DNA of 64,000 nucleotides from Neisseria perflava (GCF_019334725.1 NZ_CP079818.1:1-64000); one strand, 5' to 3'. Shown: positions 15,345 to 26,101, numbered from the stretch's first letter. Translations and numbers: made by a program. Notes: generated by a model from the sequence alone, not told the origin.

Positions 15345-16154
15345 ATGAGCGCATTGAAAATCGCCATTGCCGGCGTCAACGGTCGCATGGGCCGCGTCTT
15401 GGTTGAAGCAGTCAACAACCATCCCGATGCCGTCCTCTCCGGCGCACTCGAACATTCCGGTTCGGAAGTATTGGGTTTGGATGCAGGCTTCGCCTCCGGC
15501 CTCAAAACCGGCGTTACTATTTCAGACGACGTGGATGCCGTACTGGATCAAAGCGATGTCCTCATCGACTTTACCCGTCCCGAGCCAACCCTGAAACACC
15601 TGCAAAAATGCGTGGAAAAAGGCGTCAACATCATCATCGGCACGACCGGTTTTGACGACGCAGGCAAAGCCGCCATCCAAGCCGCAGGCGAAAAAACAGG
15701 CGTTGTCTTCGCAGCCAACTTCAGCGTCGGCGTCAACCTGACCTTCCACATCCTCGACACCGTCGCCCGCGTGTTAAACGAAGGCTACGACATCGAAATC
15801 ATCGAAGGCCACCACCGCCACAAAGTCGATGCCCCAAGCGGCACCGCGTTGCGCATGGGTGAAGTCATTGCAAACGCCCTCGGCCGCGACCTCAAAGAAT
15901 GCGCCGTTTACTGCCGCGAAGGCCACACTGGCCCGCGCGATCCGTCCACCATCGGTTTTGCCACCATCCGCGCAGGCGACATCGTCGGCGACCACACCGC
16001 CCTCTTCGCCACTGACGGCGAGCGCGTGGAAATCACCCACAAAGCCAGCAGCCGCATGACCTTTGCCGCCGGTGCCGTACGCGCCGCAGTTTGGGCAAAC
16101 GGCAAAAAAGGCCTGTACGATATGCAAGACGTACTGGGTTTGAAAAACCAATAA
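15345..16154 (+). CDS. dapB: 4-hydroxy-tetrahydrodipicolinate reductase
   Basis: DapB reduces hydroxytetrahydrodipicolinate with NAD(P)H in lysine / diaminopimelate synthesis. The 269-residue product has the Rossmann site KIAIAGVNGRMGRVL, the substrate-binding EGHHRHKVDAPSGTAL (catalytic His-His and Lys) and FATIRAGDIVGDHT. Length and motifs are typical. It starts 9 bases after the bamE stop, with AAGGAAG overlapping that stop, so the two are almost certainly cotranscribed. The upstream dapD lies on the other strand. Confidence 0.97.
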   Translation: MSALKIAIAGVNGRMGRVLVEAVNNHPDAVLSGALEHSGSEVLGLDAGFASGLKTGVTISDDVDAVLDQSDVLIDFTRPEPTLKHLQKCVEKGVNIIIGTTGFDDAGKAAIQAAGEKTGVVFAANFSVGVNLTFHILDTVARVLNEGYDIEIIEGHHRHKVDAPSGTALRMGEVIANALGRDLKECAVYCREGHTGPRDPSTIGFATIRAGDIVGDHTALFATDGERVEITHKASSRMTFAAGAVRAAVWANGKKGLYDMQDVLGLKNQ

Positions 16155-16182
16155 ACCTGCATCATCAGGTTTCATACCTTAC

Positions 16183-16223
16183 AAGGCCGTCTGAAAGCAC
16201 AACGTCGATTTTCAGACGGCCTT
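16183..16223 (+). terminator. DUS-pair terminator between dapB and prmA
   Basis: Inverted DUS pair with a loop of about 16 bases; T-run weak. Confidence 0.6.
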
Positions 16224-16244
16224 ATTAACAAAGAAAGCCCCACC

Positions 16245-17132
16245 ATGTCCTATCAACAAATCACCATCAACGTCAACGATGCCGTCGCCGAACGCCTTGC
16301 CGACGCGCTGATGGAACACGGCGCATTGTCCGCCGCCATTGAAGATGCCTACGCCGGTACAGAAAACGAGCAGGCCATTTTCGGCGAGCCGGGCATGCCG
16401 ACCGAGCAAATCTGGCAACAAAGCAAAGTCATCGCCCTTTTCGGCGAAAGCGACGATGCCGCTTCCATTATCGAAGCCGCCGCGCAGGAATGCGGTTTGA
16501 ACGATTTGAAATACACCGGCGAAATCCTTGAAGATCAAGACTGGGTACGCCTGACCCAAGCGCAATTCGACCCGATTCAAATTTCCGACCGCCTGTGGAT
16601 TACCCCGTCTTGGCACGAAGCACCCAACGGCAACGCCGTCAACCTGCAACTCGACCCGGGCCTTGCCTTCGGCACAGGCAGCCATCCGACCACCCGCCTC
16701 TGCCTCAAATGGCTGGACACGCAGCTCAAAGGCGGCGAAAGCGTATTGGACTACGGCTGCGGCTCAGGCATTTTGGCCATTGCCGCCCTCAAACTCGGCG
16801 CAGGCTCGGCCATCGGCGTAGATATTGACGAACAAGCCATCCGCGCCAGCAAAGACAATGCCGCGCAAAACAACGTCGATGCGCAGTTCTACCTGCCGGA
16901 CGGCTTGCCGCAAGGCCAATTTGATGTCGTTGTCGCCAACATTCTGGCAAACCCGTTGCGTATGCTCGGCGAAATGCTTGCCGCGCGTACCAAACAAGGC
17001 GGCCGCATTGTTTTATCCGGCCTTTTGGACGAACAAGTCGAAGAACTCAGCGGCATTTACAGCCAATGGTTTGACATCGATCCTGCCGAAATCGAAGAAG
17101 GCTGGGCGCGATTGAGCGGCGTCAAACGCTAA
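16245..17132 (+). CDS. prmA: Ribosomal protein L11 methyltransferase
   Basis: PrmA trimethylates several amino groups of ribosomal protein L11. The 295-residue product has an N-terminal ferredoxin-like substrate domain (QQITINVNDAVAERLADALM), a linker with DQDWVRLTQAQFDPIQI, and the methyltransferase domain. The latter shows LDPGLAFGTGSHPTTRLCL, the SAM motif VLDYGCGSGILAIAALKLGA, GVDIDEQAI and the catalytic-face VVANILANPL. Length is as expected. Confidence 0.96.
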   Translation: MSYQQITINVNDAVAERLADALMEHGALSAAIEDAYAGTENEQAIFGEPGMPTEQIWQQSKVIALFGESDDAASIIEAAAQECGLNDLKYTGEILEDQDWVRLTQAQFDPIQISDRLWITPSWHEAPNGNAVNLQLDPGLAFGTGSHPTTRLCLKWLDTQLKGGESVLDYGCGSGILAIAALKLGAGSAIGVDIDEQAIRASKDNAAQNNVDAQFYLPDGLPQGQFDVVVANILANPLRMLGEMLAARTKQGGRIVLSGLLDEQVEELSGIYSQWFDIDPAEIEEGWARLSGVKR

Positions 17133-17147
17133 ACCTGTTTTCCGATA

Positions 17148-17187
17148 CAAAGGCCGTCTGAAATTTAATCTTTCAGACGGCCTTTTT
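17148..17187 (+). terminator. DUS-pair terminator after prmA
   Basis: Inverted DUS pair with a 7-base loop and TTTTT. Confidence 0.85.
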
Positions 17188-17222
17188 GCACTTAAAACGC
17201 TGAATATTCCAGCAAAATCAGG

Positions 17223-17228
17223 TATAAT
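17223..17228 (+). promoter_or_regulatory. gyrB -10 box
   Basis: TATAAT preceded by AGG, 99 bases before the gyrB ATG. The -35 is not obvious. Confidence 0.45.
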
Positions 17229-17326
17229 TGCCTATTATTTTGACCTTTCGGAACACATCCGCCGCGCCCGTTTGACATTTCATTGCGCGCACGGAAAAAT
17301 TCCTTGAAATTCAGCAAGAAAAGACC

Positions 17327-19717
<2,391 letters not shown>

Positions 19718-19729
19718 GCATGGAAAGAT

Positions 19730-19768
19730 AAAAGGCCGTCTGAAAAACGATTTTCAGACGGCCTTTTG
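19730..19768. terminator. DUS-pair terminator between gyrB and the minus-strand unknown gene
   Basis: Inverted DUS pair with flanking A- and T-runs; both neighbouring genes converge on it. Confidence 0.85.
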
Positions 19769-19796
19769 GTTTTTTTATTTATTCACAATATTCTTT

Positions 19797-20426
19797 TTAT
19801 AATCCAAAGTCCGATAACTTTTTGTGTTTACTTTCAAGTAAATCATGAACAAATTGCGGTTCTATTTCTAATAATGATTTTACAGTATCATGGATTTCCC
19901 AATACCGTTTACTTGGATGGTCAATAATATGCTGTAGATATTCCTTAACGAGCGGCACATACTCTATAAACTGCATTTTCGTGACCAGCCAAAACAACTC
20001 ACTGATAGAAAAATCTGCCGATGACGCTTTACGAATAATTCTAGCTATAGAAGGAAAGATTTTCTGGCGTGCATCATCACCTTTTTGCTGACTCTGACCT
20101 GCTTTAGATGCCCAGTAACTGATACAAGCAGACAAGATATGCCGATCTGTATCATCATATCCATGTAAACGATGATCAATCATTCCCTCTGTCTTCCCTT
20201 TCTCAAACATCAAAACCAAAGTATCAAAGCCTTCATCAATACCCCAATGAGCAAGCAAGCGTGCTGAATCAAATTGCAATACCTTATTTTCATTGGATAG
20301 CAATTCGATTAATCCATCTATCCTCTCTTGCGGCACATCCTCCAAGTCAAGCTCTTCTGGAATCGTCGTATAGTCCACATTTTCCGGTACGCTATACAGC
20401 AAAAAATCTATTTTTTTCTCATTCAT
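19797..20426 (-). CDS. Unknown protein, HEAT-like helical
   Basis: A 209-residue acidic protein with no signal peptide or membrane segment. It appears wholly helical, with repeating pairs such as IDGLIELLSNENKVLQFDSA, RLLAHWGIDEGFDTLVLMFE, and later SELFWLVTKMQFIEYVPLVK with EYLQHIIDHPSKRYWEIHDT. These look like degenerate HEAT-type units, a shape common in immunity and scaffold proteins. Codon use is visibly more A/T-rich than in gyrB and queA on either side, which suggests acquisition. No toxin partner is seen. Function unknown; an orphan immunity-like role is only a guess. ATG 20426 was chosen. Confidence 0.8.
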   Translation of the reverse strand: MNEKKIDFLLYSVPENVDYTTIPEELDLEDVPQERIDGLIELLSNENKVLQFDSARLLAHWGIDEGFDTLVLMFEKGKTEGMIDHRLHGYDDTDRHILSACISYWASKAGQSQQKGDDARQKIFPSIARIIRKASSADFSISELFWLVTKMQFIEYVPLVKEYLQHIIDHPSKRYWEIHDTVKSLLEIEPQFVHDLLESKHKKLSDFGL

Positions 20427-20470
20427 TAATTTGACCCTTAGGCAACTTACTTCAGCCGCATATTTTAATA

Positions 20471-20527
20471 GAGCGTTTCAACTGATTTGGATGCTGGACA
20501 ATCCCAAATAACCAGTTTGAAACGCTC
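20471..20527. repeat. Long imperfect inverted repeat downstream of queA
   Basis: GAGCGTTTCAACTG (20471-20484) pairs with CAGTTTGAAACGCTC (20513-20527) with one bulged A, and an inner TTTGG / CCAAA adds to the stem. It is not DUS-based. It may be the queA terminator or a remnant of a small mobile repeat; no T-run follows on either side. Confidence 0.5.
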
Positions 20528-20542
20528 CAATCTGCTTCCGCT

Positions 20543-21571
20543 TTATTCCGCTTTTCCCAAAATCATCGCATCGCCATAGCTGAAAAAGCGGTATTCCTGT
20601 TCCACCGCATGGCGGTAAACGCTGCGGATATGCTCCATGCCCGAAAACGCGCTGACGAGCATCAGCAAGGTTGATTTGGGCAGGTGGAAATTGGTAATCA
20701 ATCGGTCGGCAACATTGAAGCGGTAGCCCGGCGTAATGAAAATATCGGTATCGCCGCGACCGGCTTTCAGACGGCCTGTTTCGCGTGCGGCGGATTCCAA
20801 GGCGCGCATGGAGGTTGTGCCCACTGCCCACACTTTATTGCCGCGCGCTTTGGCGGCTTCAACGGCGGCAACGGTCTCGGCCGGTACGTCAAACCACTCG
20901 CTGTGCATTTTGTGTTCTTCAATTTTATCGACACGCACGGGTTGGAATGTGCCGGCGCCGACGTGCAGGGTGACTTCTGCGGTTTCTACGCCTTTGGCTT
21001 TCAGACGGCCCAACAACTCATCGGTAAAGTGCAAACCCGCCGTTGGCGCGGCCACTGCGCCTTGATATTTGGCGTACACGGTCTGATAGCGGCTGTCGTC
21101 TTCATCGTCGGCCGCGCGTTCGATATAAGGCGGCAACGGCAAATGGCCGTTTTGCTCCAAAAGTTCGTAAACGGTTTGCTCGCCTTCAAATTTCAGGCAA
21201 AACAATTCTTCCGCACGCTCCATCATGACGGCGCGGATATCGCCTTCAAAAATCAATTCTGTACCCGGTTTCGGCGATTTGGACGAGCGGATATGCGCCA
21301 ATGCGGTATGCGCGTCCAATACCCGTTCAATCAGGGCTTCGATTTTGCCGCCGCTGGCTTTTTGGCCGAACAGGCGCGCCTTCATCACTTTGGTATTGTT
21401 AAACACCAGCACATCGCCCGGTGCGACATAATCGGGTAAATCGCCGAAATGTTTGTCTTTAATCGGCAATGTAGGCAAGGCAACCAGAAGCCTGCTGCTG
21501 CCGCGCACTTCCGGCGGATGCTGGGCAATCAGTTTTTCGGGCAATTCAAAATCAAAATCGGAAATATCCAT
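20543..21571 (-). CDS. queA: tRNA preQ1(34) S-adenosylmethionine ribosyltransferase-isomerase
   Basis: QueA moves the ribosyl group of SAM to 7-aminomethyl-7-deazaguanine in tRNA, giving epoxyqueuosine. The 342-residue product shows FDFELPEKLIAQHPPEVRGS, SRLLV, FNNTKVMKARLFGQK, PLPPYIERAADDEDDSRYQT, AAPTAGLHFTDELL, and the C-terminal TNFHLPKSTLLMLVSAFSG plus FFSYGDAMILGK, all diagnostic. It is transcribed divergently from accB. Confidence 0.97.
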   Translation of the reverse strand: MDISDFDFELPEKLIAQHPPEVRGSSRLLVALPTLPIKDKHFGDLPDYVAPGDVLVFNNTKVMKARLFGQKASGGKIEALIERVLDAHTALAHIRSSKSPKPGTELIFEGDIRAVMMERAEELFCLKFEGEQTVYELLEQNGHLPLPPYIERAADDEDDSRYQTVYAKYQGAVAAPTAGLHFTDELLGRLKAKGVETAEVTLHVGAGTFQPVRVDKIEEHKMHSEWFDVPAETVAAVEAAKARGNKVWAVGTTSMRALESAARETGRLKAGRGDTDIFITPGYRFNVADRLITNFHLPKSTLLMLVSAFSGMEHIRSVYRHAVEQEYRFFSYGDAMILGKAE

Positions 21572-21926
21572 TGTCGTGCATACTTAAAAAAACAGGCGCC
21601 ATTATACGCGCAAAGTTGGTTTTCAGACGGCATGTTTTGTCGAAAAACCAATAAATTAGAATAAACGCTCTCGGGAAAATTACCTTTTAACGAAAATCAG
21701 CGTTCCTTTCTTTTTTCGCCGAAAAACGCCTTTTTTCTATCTTTTACTGGACATTTACCGACAAGTTCGGGAAAATAACCAGATTCATTTCTCAGGCTCC
21801 GCCCTGTTCCGACATTATTTAAACGCCGGATGGCAAACCTGCCTTCCGACGTCTCAGGAAATCATCTAAAACCACAGCGGCGCATACCCAATATGCACTT
21901 TATGCCGCGCTAAAGAAGGAAAAGCA
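21572..21926. other. Divergent queA-accB promoter region
   Basis: 355 bases without a gene. A lone DUS of the AT dialect (reverse complement of ATGCCGTCTGAA) lies at 21622-21633. The accB side contains a long untranslated stretch rich in TTTTC and CG clusters (21700-21860). No known riboswitch was recognised. Confidence 0.55.
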
Positions 21927-22385
21927 ATGGATTTGCGTAAATTAAAAAAACTGATTGATTTGGTCGAAGAATCAGGCATTGCAGAAATTGAAGTTACCGA
22001 AGGCGAAGAAAAAGTCCGCATTACGCGTACCATTGCCGCCGCAGCTCCTGTTTATGCTGCTCCGGCCCCTGCCGCAGCCGCTCCGGTTGCCGCCCCTGCT
22101 GCTGCTCCGGCCGCAGCCGCTCCAGCCGCCGCCCCTGCCGCTCGCGATTTGTCCAACGCACAAAAATCGCCTATGGTCGGTACGTTCTACCGCGCTCCCG
22201 GCCCGAACGCCGCCGCTTTTGTCGAAGTCGGCCAACAGGTTAAAGTCGGCGATACTTTGTGTATCATCGAAGCCATGAAGCTGATGAATGAAATCGAAGC
22301 CGAGAAATCCGGTGTCGTTAAAGAAATTCTGGTTGAAAACGGTACTCCGGTCGAATACGGCGAGCCGCTTTTCATCATTGAATAA
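21927..22385 (+). CDS. accB: Biotin carboxyl carrier protein of acetyl-CoA carboxylase
   Basis: AccB carries the biotin shuttled between biotin carboxylase and carboxyltransferase in the first step of fatty acid synthesis. The 152-residue product has an N-terminal helix (LRKLKKLIDLVEESGIAEIE), a long Ala/Pro linker (about residues 35-72), and the biotinyl domain. The latter has the target lysine in CIIEAMKLMNEIEAE (about Lys118) and ends PVEYGEPLFIIE. AAGGAAAAG precedes the start. accC lies 292 bases downstream, interrupted by a small membrane gene, so the pair is probably one operon. Confidence 0.97.
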   Translation: MDLRKLKKLIDLVEESGIAEIEVTEGEEKVRITRTIAAAAPVYAAPAPAAAAPVAAPAAAPAAAAPAAAPAARDLSNAQKSPMVGTFYRAPGPNAAAFVEVGQQVKVGDTLCIIEAMKLMNEIEAEKSGVVKEILVENGTPVEYGEPLFIIE

Positions 22386-22390
22386 TCCGT

Positions 22391-22429
22391 TTTTTCAGAC
22401 GGCCTTCAGTTTCGAGGCCGTCTGAAATT
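22391..22429 (+). terminator. DUS inverted pair (outward order) after accB
   Basis: TTTCAGACGGCC, then GGCCGTCTGAAA after a short loop, followed by TTCCTTTTT. It may attenuate rather than end the operon. Confidence 0.5.
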
Positions 22430-22456
22430 CCTTTTTCTGTTCATTAAGGACAAAAC

Positions 22457-22648
22457 ATGCGTCTGATTTTGGCTATTTTCTTGCCTTGGTTGCAGTTTTT
22501 CACCATCGGCCGTCCGATTGCAGGCATCATCTGTCTGATTCTGCAATGTACGCTGGTTGGCTGGATACCGGCAGCCATGTGGTCGGTTTACGCCTTGAGC
22601 CAATACAAAACCGACCAAAAAATCCGCAACGCATTAGGCGGCCGCTGA
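22457..22648 (+). CDS. Small membrane protein, YqaE/Pmp3-like
   Basis: A 63-residue protein with two hydrophobic segments (MRLILAIFLPWLQFFTIGRP and IAGIICLILQCTLVGWIPAA) followed by MWSVYALSQYKTDQKIRNAL. The layout of two helices around a short loop, GWIPA and a basic tail fits the YqaE/Pmp3 family of proteolipids linked to membrane potential and salt stress. TTAAGGAC precedes the ATG. It lies between accB and accC, and its TGA stop directly abuts a DUS (TGAGGCCGTCTGAA). Confidence 0.8.
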   Translation: MRLILAIFLPWLQFFTIGRPIAGIICLILQCTLVGWIPAAMWSVYALSQYKTDQKIRNALGGR

Positions 22649-22677
22649 GGCCGTCTGAACCATCCGGAAAGATTATC

Positions 22678-24039
22678 ATGCTGAAAAAAGTATTGATCGC
22701 CAACCGGGGCGAAATCGCCCTGCGCGTCCTGCGTGCCTGCCGTGAAATGGGCATCGCCACCGTCGCCGTCCATTCCGAAGCCGACAAAGACAGCCTGCAC
22801 GTCAAACTCGCCGACGAATCCGTGTGCATCGGCCCTGCCGCATCTGCACAAAGCTACCTCAACATTCCCGCCCTCATTGCTGCCGCCGAAGTAACCGAAG
22901 CCGACGGCATCCACCCGGGCTACGGTTTCCTCGCCGAAAACGCCAATTTTGCCGAACAAGTCGAACAATCCGGCTTTGTCTTCATCGGCCCTAAAGCTGA
23001 CACCATCCGTCTGATGGGCGACAAAGTATCCGCCAAACACGCCATGATCGAAGCCGGCGTGCCTTGCGTTCCCGGCTCTGAAGGCGCATTGCCAGACGAT
23101 GGCGAAGAAATCCTCAAAATCGCCGATAAAGTCGGTTATCCCGTCATTATCAAAGCCTCCGGCGGCGGTGGCGGTCGCGGTATGCGCGTCGTCGAGAAAA
23201 AAGAAGACCTCCTCCAGTCTGTCGAAATGACCAAAGCCGAAGCAGGCGCGGCATTCGGTAACCCGATGGTTTACATGGAACGCTATCTGCAGCGTCCGCG
23301 CCACGTCGAAATCCAAGTGATTGCCGACGAATACGGCAACGCCATCTACCTCGCCGAGCGCGACTGCTCCATGCAGCGCCGCCACCAAAAAGTCATCGAA
23401 GAAGCACCTGCTCCGTTCATCACTGAAGAAGAACGCGCCAAAATCGGCAAAGCCTGTGCCGACGCTTGCAAACGCATCGGCTATCGCGGCGCAGGTACGT
23501 TTGAATTCCTGTACGAAGACGGCGAATTCTTCTTTATCGAGATGAACACTCGCGTTCAGGTTGAGCATCCGGTTACCGAGCTCATCACCGGCGTGGACAT
23601 CGTCCAAGAGCAATTACGCATCGCATCCGGTCTACCGTTGCAATACAAACAGGAAGACATTCAAGTCGAAGGCCACGCGTTTGAGTGCCGTATCAATGCC
23701 GAAGACCCGTACAACTTCATTCCAAGCCCGGGCCTGATTGAAAGCTGCCACCTGCCCGGCGGCTTCGGCATCCGCGTCGACAGCCACATCTACCAAGGCT
23801 ACCGCATCCCTCCTTACTACGACAGCCTGATCGGCAAAATCTGCGTCATCGGTAAAGACCGCGACCAAGCCATGGCAAAAATGCGCGTAGCCCTTGCCGA
23901 GCTGGCGATTACCGGCATCAAAACCAATACGCCGCTGCACCGCGACTTGTTCAGCGACCCAGGTTTCCAAAAAGGTGGCGTCAGCATCCACTACTTGGAA
24001 CATTGGTTGGAAGAACGCAAAGCCAAACTGGATAAATAA
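22678..24039 (+). CDS. accC: Acetyl-CoA carboxylase, biotin carboxylase subunit
   Basis: AccC carboxylates the biotin on AccB using ATP and bicarbonate. The 453-residue ATP-grasp enzyme starts MLKKVLIANRGEIALRVLRA. It shows DGIHPGYGFLAENANFAE, the glycine-rich ATP loop IIKASGGGGGRGMRVV, the catalytic ERDCSMQRRHQKVIEEAP, FFIEMNTRVQVEHPVTE and the biotin-site NTPLHRDLF. The start was taken at ATG 22678; the frame is open further upstream but that part overlaps the small membrane gene and a DUS. Confidence 0.97.
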   Translation: MLKKVLIANRGEIALRVLRACREMGIATVAVHSEADKDSLHVKLADESVCIGPAASAQSYLNIPALIAAAEVTEADGIHPGYGFLAENANFAEQVEQSGFVFIGPKADTIRLMGDKVSAKHAMIEAGVPCVPGSEGALPDDGEEILKIADKVGYPVIIKASGGGGGRGMRVVEKKEDLLQSVEMTKAEAGAAFGNPMVYMERYLQRPRHVEIQVIADEYGNAIYLAERDCSMQRRHQKVIEEAPAPFITEEERAKIGKACADACKRIGYRGAGTFEFLYEDGEFFFIEMNTRVQVEHPVTELITGVDIVQEQLRIASGLPLQYKQEDIQVEGHAFECRINAEDPYNFIPSPGLIESCHLPGGFGIRVDSHIYQGYRIPPYYDSLIGKICVIGKDRDQAMAKMRVALAELAITGIKTNTPLHRDLFSDPGFQKGGVSIHYLEHWLEERKAKLDK

Positions 24040-24059
24040 TCCTTTGTTTTGACTAAAAA

Positions 24060-24105
24060 TAAGGCCGTCTGAAACGCAAAATAAAGTTTCAGACGGCCTT
24101 TTTTA
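24060..24105 (+). terminator. DUS-pair terminator after accC (left member of a 44-base repeat)
   Basis: Inverted DUS pair with a T-run. Bases 24062-24105 are identical to 25951-25994 on the other side of katA. Confidence 0.85.
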
Positions 24106-24175
24106 TAGCTTAATTATTAATAAAAACTAATGAAATTTAATTTCTGATTATTAATATTAATTCTAAATCGATTTC

Positions 24176-24219
24176 ATAGTTCCAATAGTTAAAACCTTTC
24201 TGTATAGTTCTTTTAATAG
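24176..24219 (+). promoter_or_regulatory. ATAG-rich control region of katA, possibly OxyR
   Basis: ATAGTT-like elements occur at 24176, 24185, 24204 and 24216. OxyR contacts four ATAG-type tetranucleotides, and katA is an OxyR target in Neisseria. The spacing here (9, 19, 12) is not canonical, so the assignment is tentative. Confidence 0.35.
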
Positions 24220-24240
24220 TTAACAGCAAAAGGAAATAAA

Positions 24241-24312
24241 ATGTCGATACAAGAAATTTATGAGGATCAAGAAACCGGCTACGAATATGCCTTCCGGCAA
24301 ATCGTTTTATAA
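24241..24312 (+). CDS. 23-residue micro-ORF upstream of katA
   Basis: ATG 24241, with AAAAGGA about 5 bases upstream, gives MSIQEIYEDQETGYEYAFRQ followed by IVL and TAA, ending 30 bases before the katA start. It is acidic and Tyr-rich with no hydrophobic segment. The good ribosome site and its position suggest a leader peptide or a microprotein translated with katA. A chance ORF is possible. Confidence 0.45.
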   Translation: MSIQEIYEDQETGYEYAFRQIVL

Positions 24313-24342
24313 ACCACTGACCATTTCACAAAGGAAATAACT

Positions 24343-25857
24343 ATGTCCATCTCCAAATGCCCAGTTACCCACCTGACCATGAACAACGGCGCGCCTGTTG
24401 CCGACAATCAAAACAGCCTGACCGCCGGTCCGCGCGGCCCTCTGCTGGCGCAGGATTTGTGGCTGAATGAAAAACTTGCCGACTTCGTGCGCGAAGTCAT
24501 CCCCGAACGCCGTATGCACGCCAAAGGTTCGGGCGCGTTCGGTACGTTTACCGTGACACACGACATCACAAAATACACCCGCGCCAAAATCTTCAGCGAA
24601 GTCGGCAAAAAAACCGAGATGTTCGCCCGTTTCACCACCGTGGCAGGCGAGCGCGGCGCAGCCGATGCGGAACGCGACATCCGCGGCTTTGCGCTGAAGT
24701 TTTATACCGAAGAAGGCAACTGGGACATGGTCGGCAACAACACGCCTGTGTTCTTCCTGCGCGACCCGCGCAAATTCCCCGACCTGAACAAGGCGGTCAA
24801 ACGCGACCCGCGCACCAATATGCGCTCCGCCACGAACAACTGGGATTTCTGGACGCTGCTGCCCGAAGCCCTACACCAAGTCACCATCGTCATGAGCGAC
24901 CGCGGCATCCCCGCCAGCTACCGCCATATGCACGGCTTCGGTTCGCATACATACAGCTTCTGGAACGAAGCGGGCGAGCGTTTTTGGGTGAAATTCCATT
25001 TCCGCAGCCAGCAAGGCATTAAAAACCTGACCAACGAAGAAGCTGCAAAAATCATCGCCGACGACCGCGAAAGCCACCAGCGCGACCTGTACGAAGCCAT
25101 CGAGCGCGGCGAGTTTCCGAAATGGACGATGTACATCCAAGTCATGCCTGAAGCCGATGCGGAAAAAGTGCCTTATCATCCGTTTGATTTGACCAAAGTT
25201 TGGCCGAAAAAAGACTATCCGCTGATTGAAGTGGGCGAATTCGAGTTAAACCGCAATCCCGAAAACTTCTTCGCCGATGTGGAACAATCCGCCTTCGCAC
25301 CGAGCAACCTCGTTCCCGGTATTGGCGCCAGCCCCGACAAAATGCTGCAAGCGCGTTTGTTCAATTACGCCGATGCGCAGCGCTACCGTTTGGGCGTAAA
25401 CTTCCGCCAAATCCCCGTCAACCGCCCACGTTGCCCTGTTCACAGCAACCAGCGCGACGGGCAAGGCCGCGCCGACGGCAACTATGGCAGCCTGCCGCAC
25501 TACGAACCCAACAGCTTCGGCCAATGGCAGCAACAGCCCGACTTCGCCGAACCGCCTTTGAAAATCAACGGCGACGCGGCTCACTGGGACTACCGCCAAG
25601 ATGATGACGACTATTTCAGCCAACCGCGCGCCTTGTTTAACCTGATGAACGACGCGCAGAAACAGGCTTTGTTCGGCAATACCGCCGCAGCTATGGGCGA
25701 TGCGCCTGACTTCATCAAATACCGCCATATCCGCAACTGCCACCGTTGCGACCCGGCATACGGTGAAGGCGTAGCCAAAGCCCTTGGACTGACTGTCGAA
25801 GATGCTCAAGCAGCACGAGCCAACGACCCGGCTTTAGGTCAACCTGGTTTACTGTAA
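24343..25857 (+). CDS. katA: Catalase (monofunctional, heme)
   Basis: A 504-residue clade-3-sized catalase that breaks down hydrogen peroxide. Visible are the distal His in RRMHAKGSGAFGTFTVTHDI, FARFTTVAGERGAADAERDI, the heme-pocket Asn in NTPVFFLRDPRKFPD, VKFHFRSQQGIKNL, and the proximal Tyr motif RLFNYADAQRYRLG. AAGGAAATA lies in front of ATG 24343. Micro-ORFs sit on both sides and the unit is bracketed by identical 44-base DUS hairpins, so katA looks like an exchangeable cassette between accC and groEL. The neisserial gene is known to be under OxyR. Confidence 0.97.
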   Translation: MSISKCPVTHLTMNNGAPVADNQNSLTAGPRGPLLAQDLWLNEKLADFVREVIPERRMHAKGSGAFGTFTVTHDITKYTRAKIFSEVGKKTEMFARFTTVAGERGAADAERDIRGFALKFYTEEGNWDMVGNNTPVFFLRDPRKFPDLNKAVKRDPRTNMRSATNNWDFWTLLPEALHQVTIVMSDRGIPASYRHMHGFGSHTYSFWNEAGERFWVKFHFRSQQGIKNLTNEEAAKIIADDRESHQRDLYEAIERGEFPKWTMYIQVMPEADAEKVPYHPFDLTKVWPKKDYPLIEVGEFELNRNPENFFADVEQSAFAPSNLVPGIGASPDKMLQARLFNYADAQRYRLGVNFRQIPVNRPRCPVHSNQRDGQGRADGNYGSLPHYEPNSFGQWQQQPDFAEPPLKINGDAAHWDYRQDDDDYFSQPRALFNLMNDAQKQALFGNTAAAMGDAPDFIKYRHIRNCHRCDPAYGEGVAKALGLTVEDAQAARANDPALGQPGLL

Positions 25858-25866
25858 GGAGGCATT

Positions 25867-25932
25867 ATGTGGATAGAAATTGAAGAACTCTTGTCTCAAG
25901 CTGTCCGATACAGCCGTTCAAACAAAAAGTAA
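25867..25932 (+). CDS. 21-residue micro-ORF coupled to katA
   Basis: ATG 25867 gives MWIEIEELLSQAVRYSRSNK followed by K and TAA. An ideal ribosome site (AAGGAGG, 25856-25862) overlaps the katA stop codon, so ribosomes finishing katA could restart here. The peptide is an amphipathic helix candidate, acidic then basic. The quality of the ribosome site is the main reason to regard it as real. Function unknown. Confidence 0.55.
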   Translation: MWIEIEELLSQAVRYSRSNKK

Positions 25933-25950
25933 CGGTTTAGATCATTAAGC

Positions 25951-25994
25951 AGGCCGTCTGAAACGCAAAATAAAGTTTCAGACGGCCTTTTTTA
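25951..25994 (+). terminator. DUS-pair terminator after katA (right member of the 44-base repeat)
   Basis: Same 44 bases as 24062-24105, including loop and T-run. Confidence 0.85.
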
Positions 25995-26101
25995 ATGATG
26001 AAGTTTATTTGATTGCTTCTGATTCAATGGAACTGGCTACCCTTATTTCTCTGCAAATCATGGCATACCCCTCACCATCTCACGCTTCTACTGGCAAATA
26101 A

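Noticed and set aside
21700..21900. Riboswitch in front of accB
   Set aside because: The leader is long but no known riboswitch core was recognised.
22588..23613. 341-residue open frame antisense to accC
   Set aside because: Shadow frame; accC is unambiguous on the plus strand.
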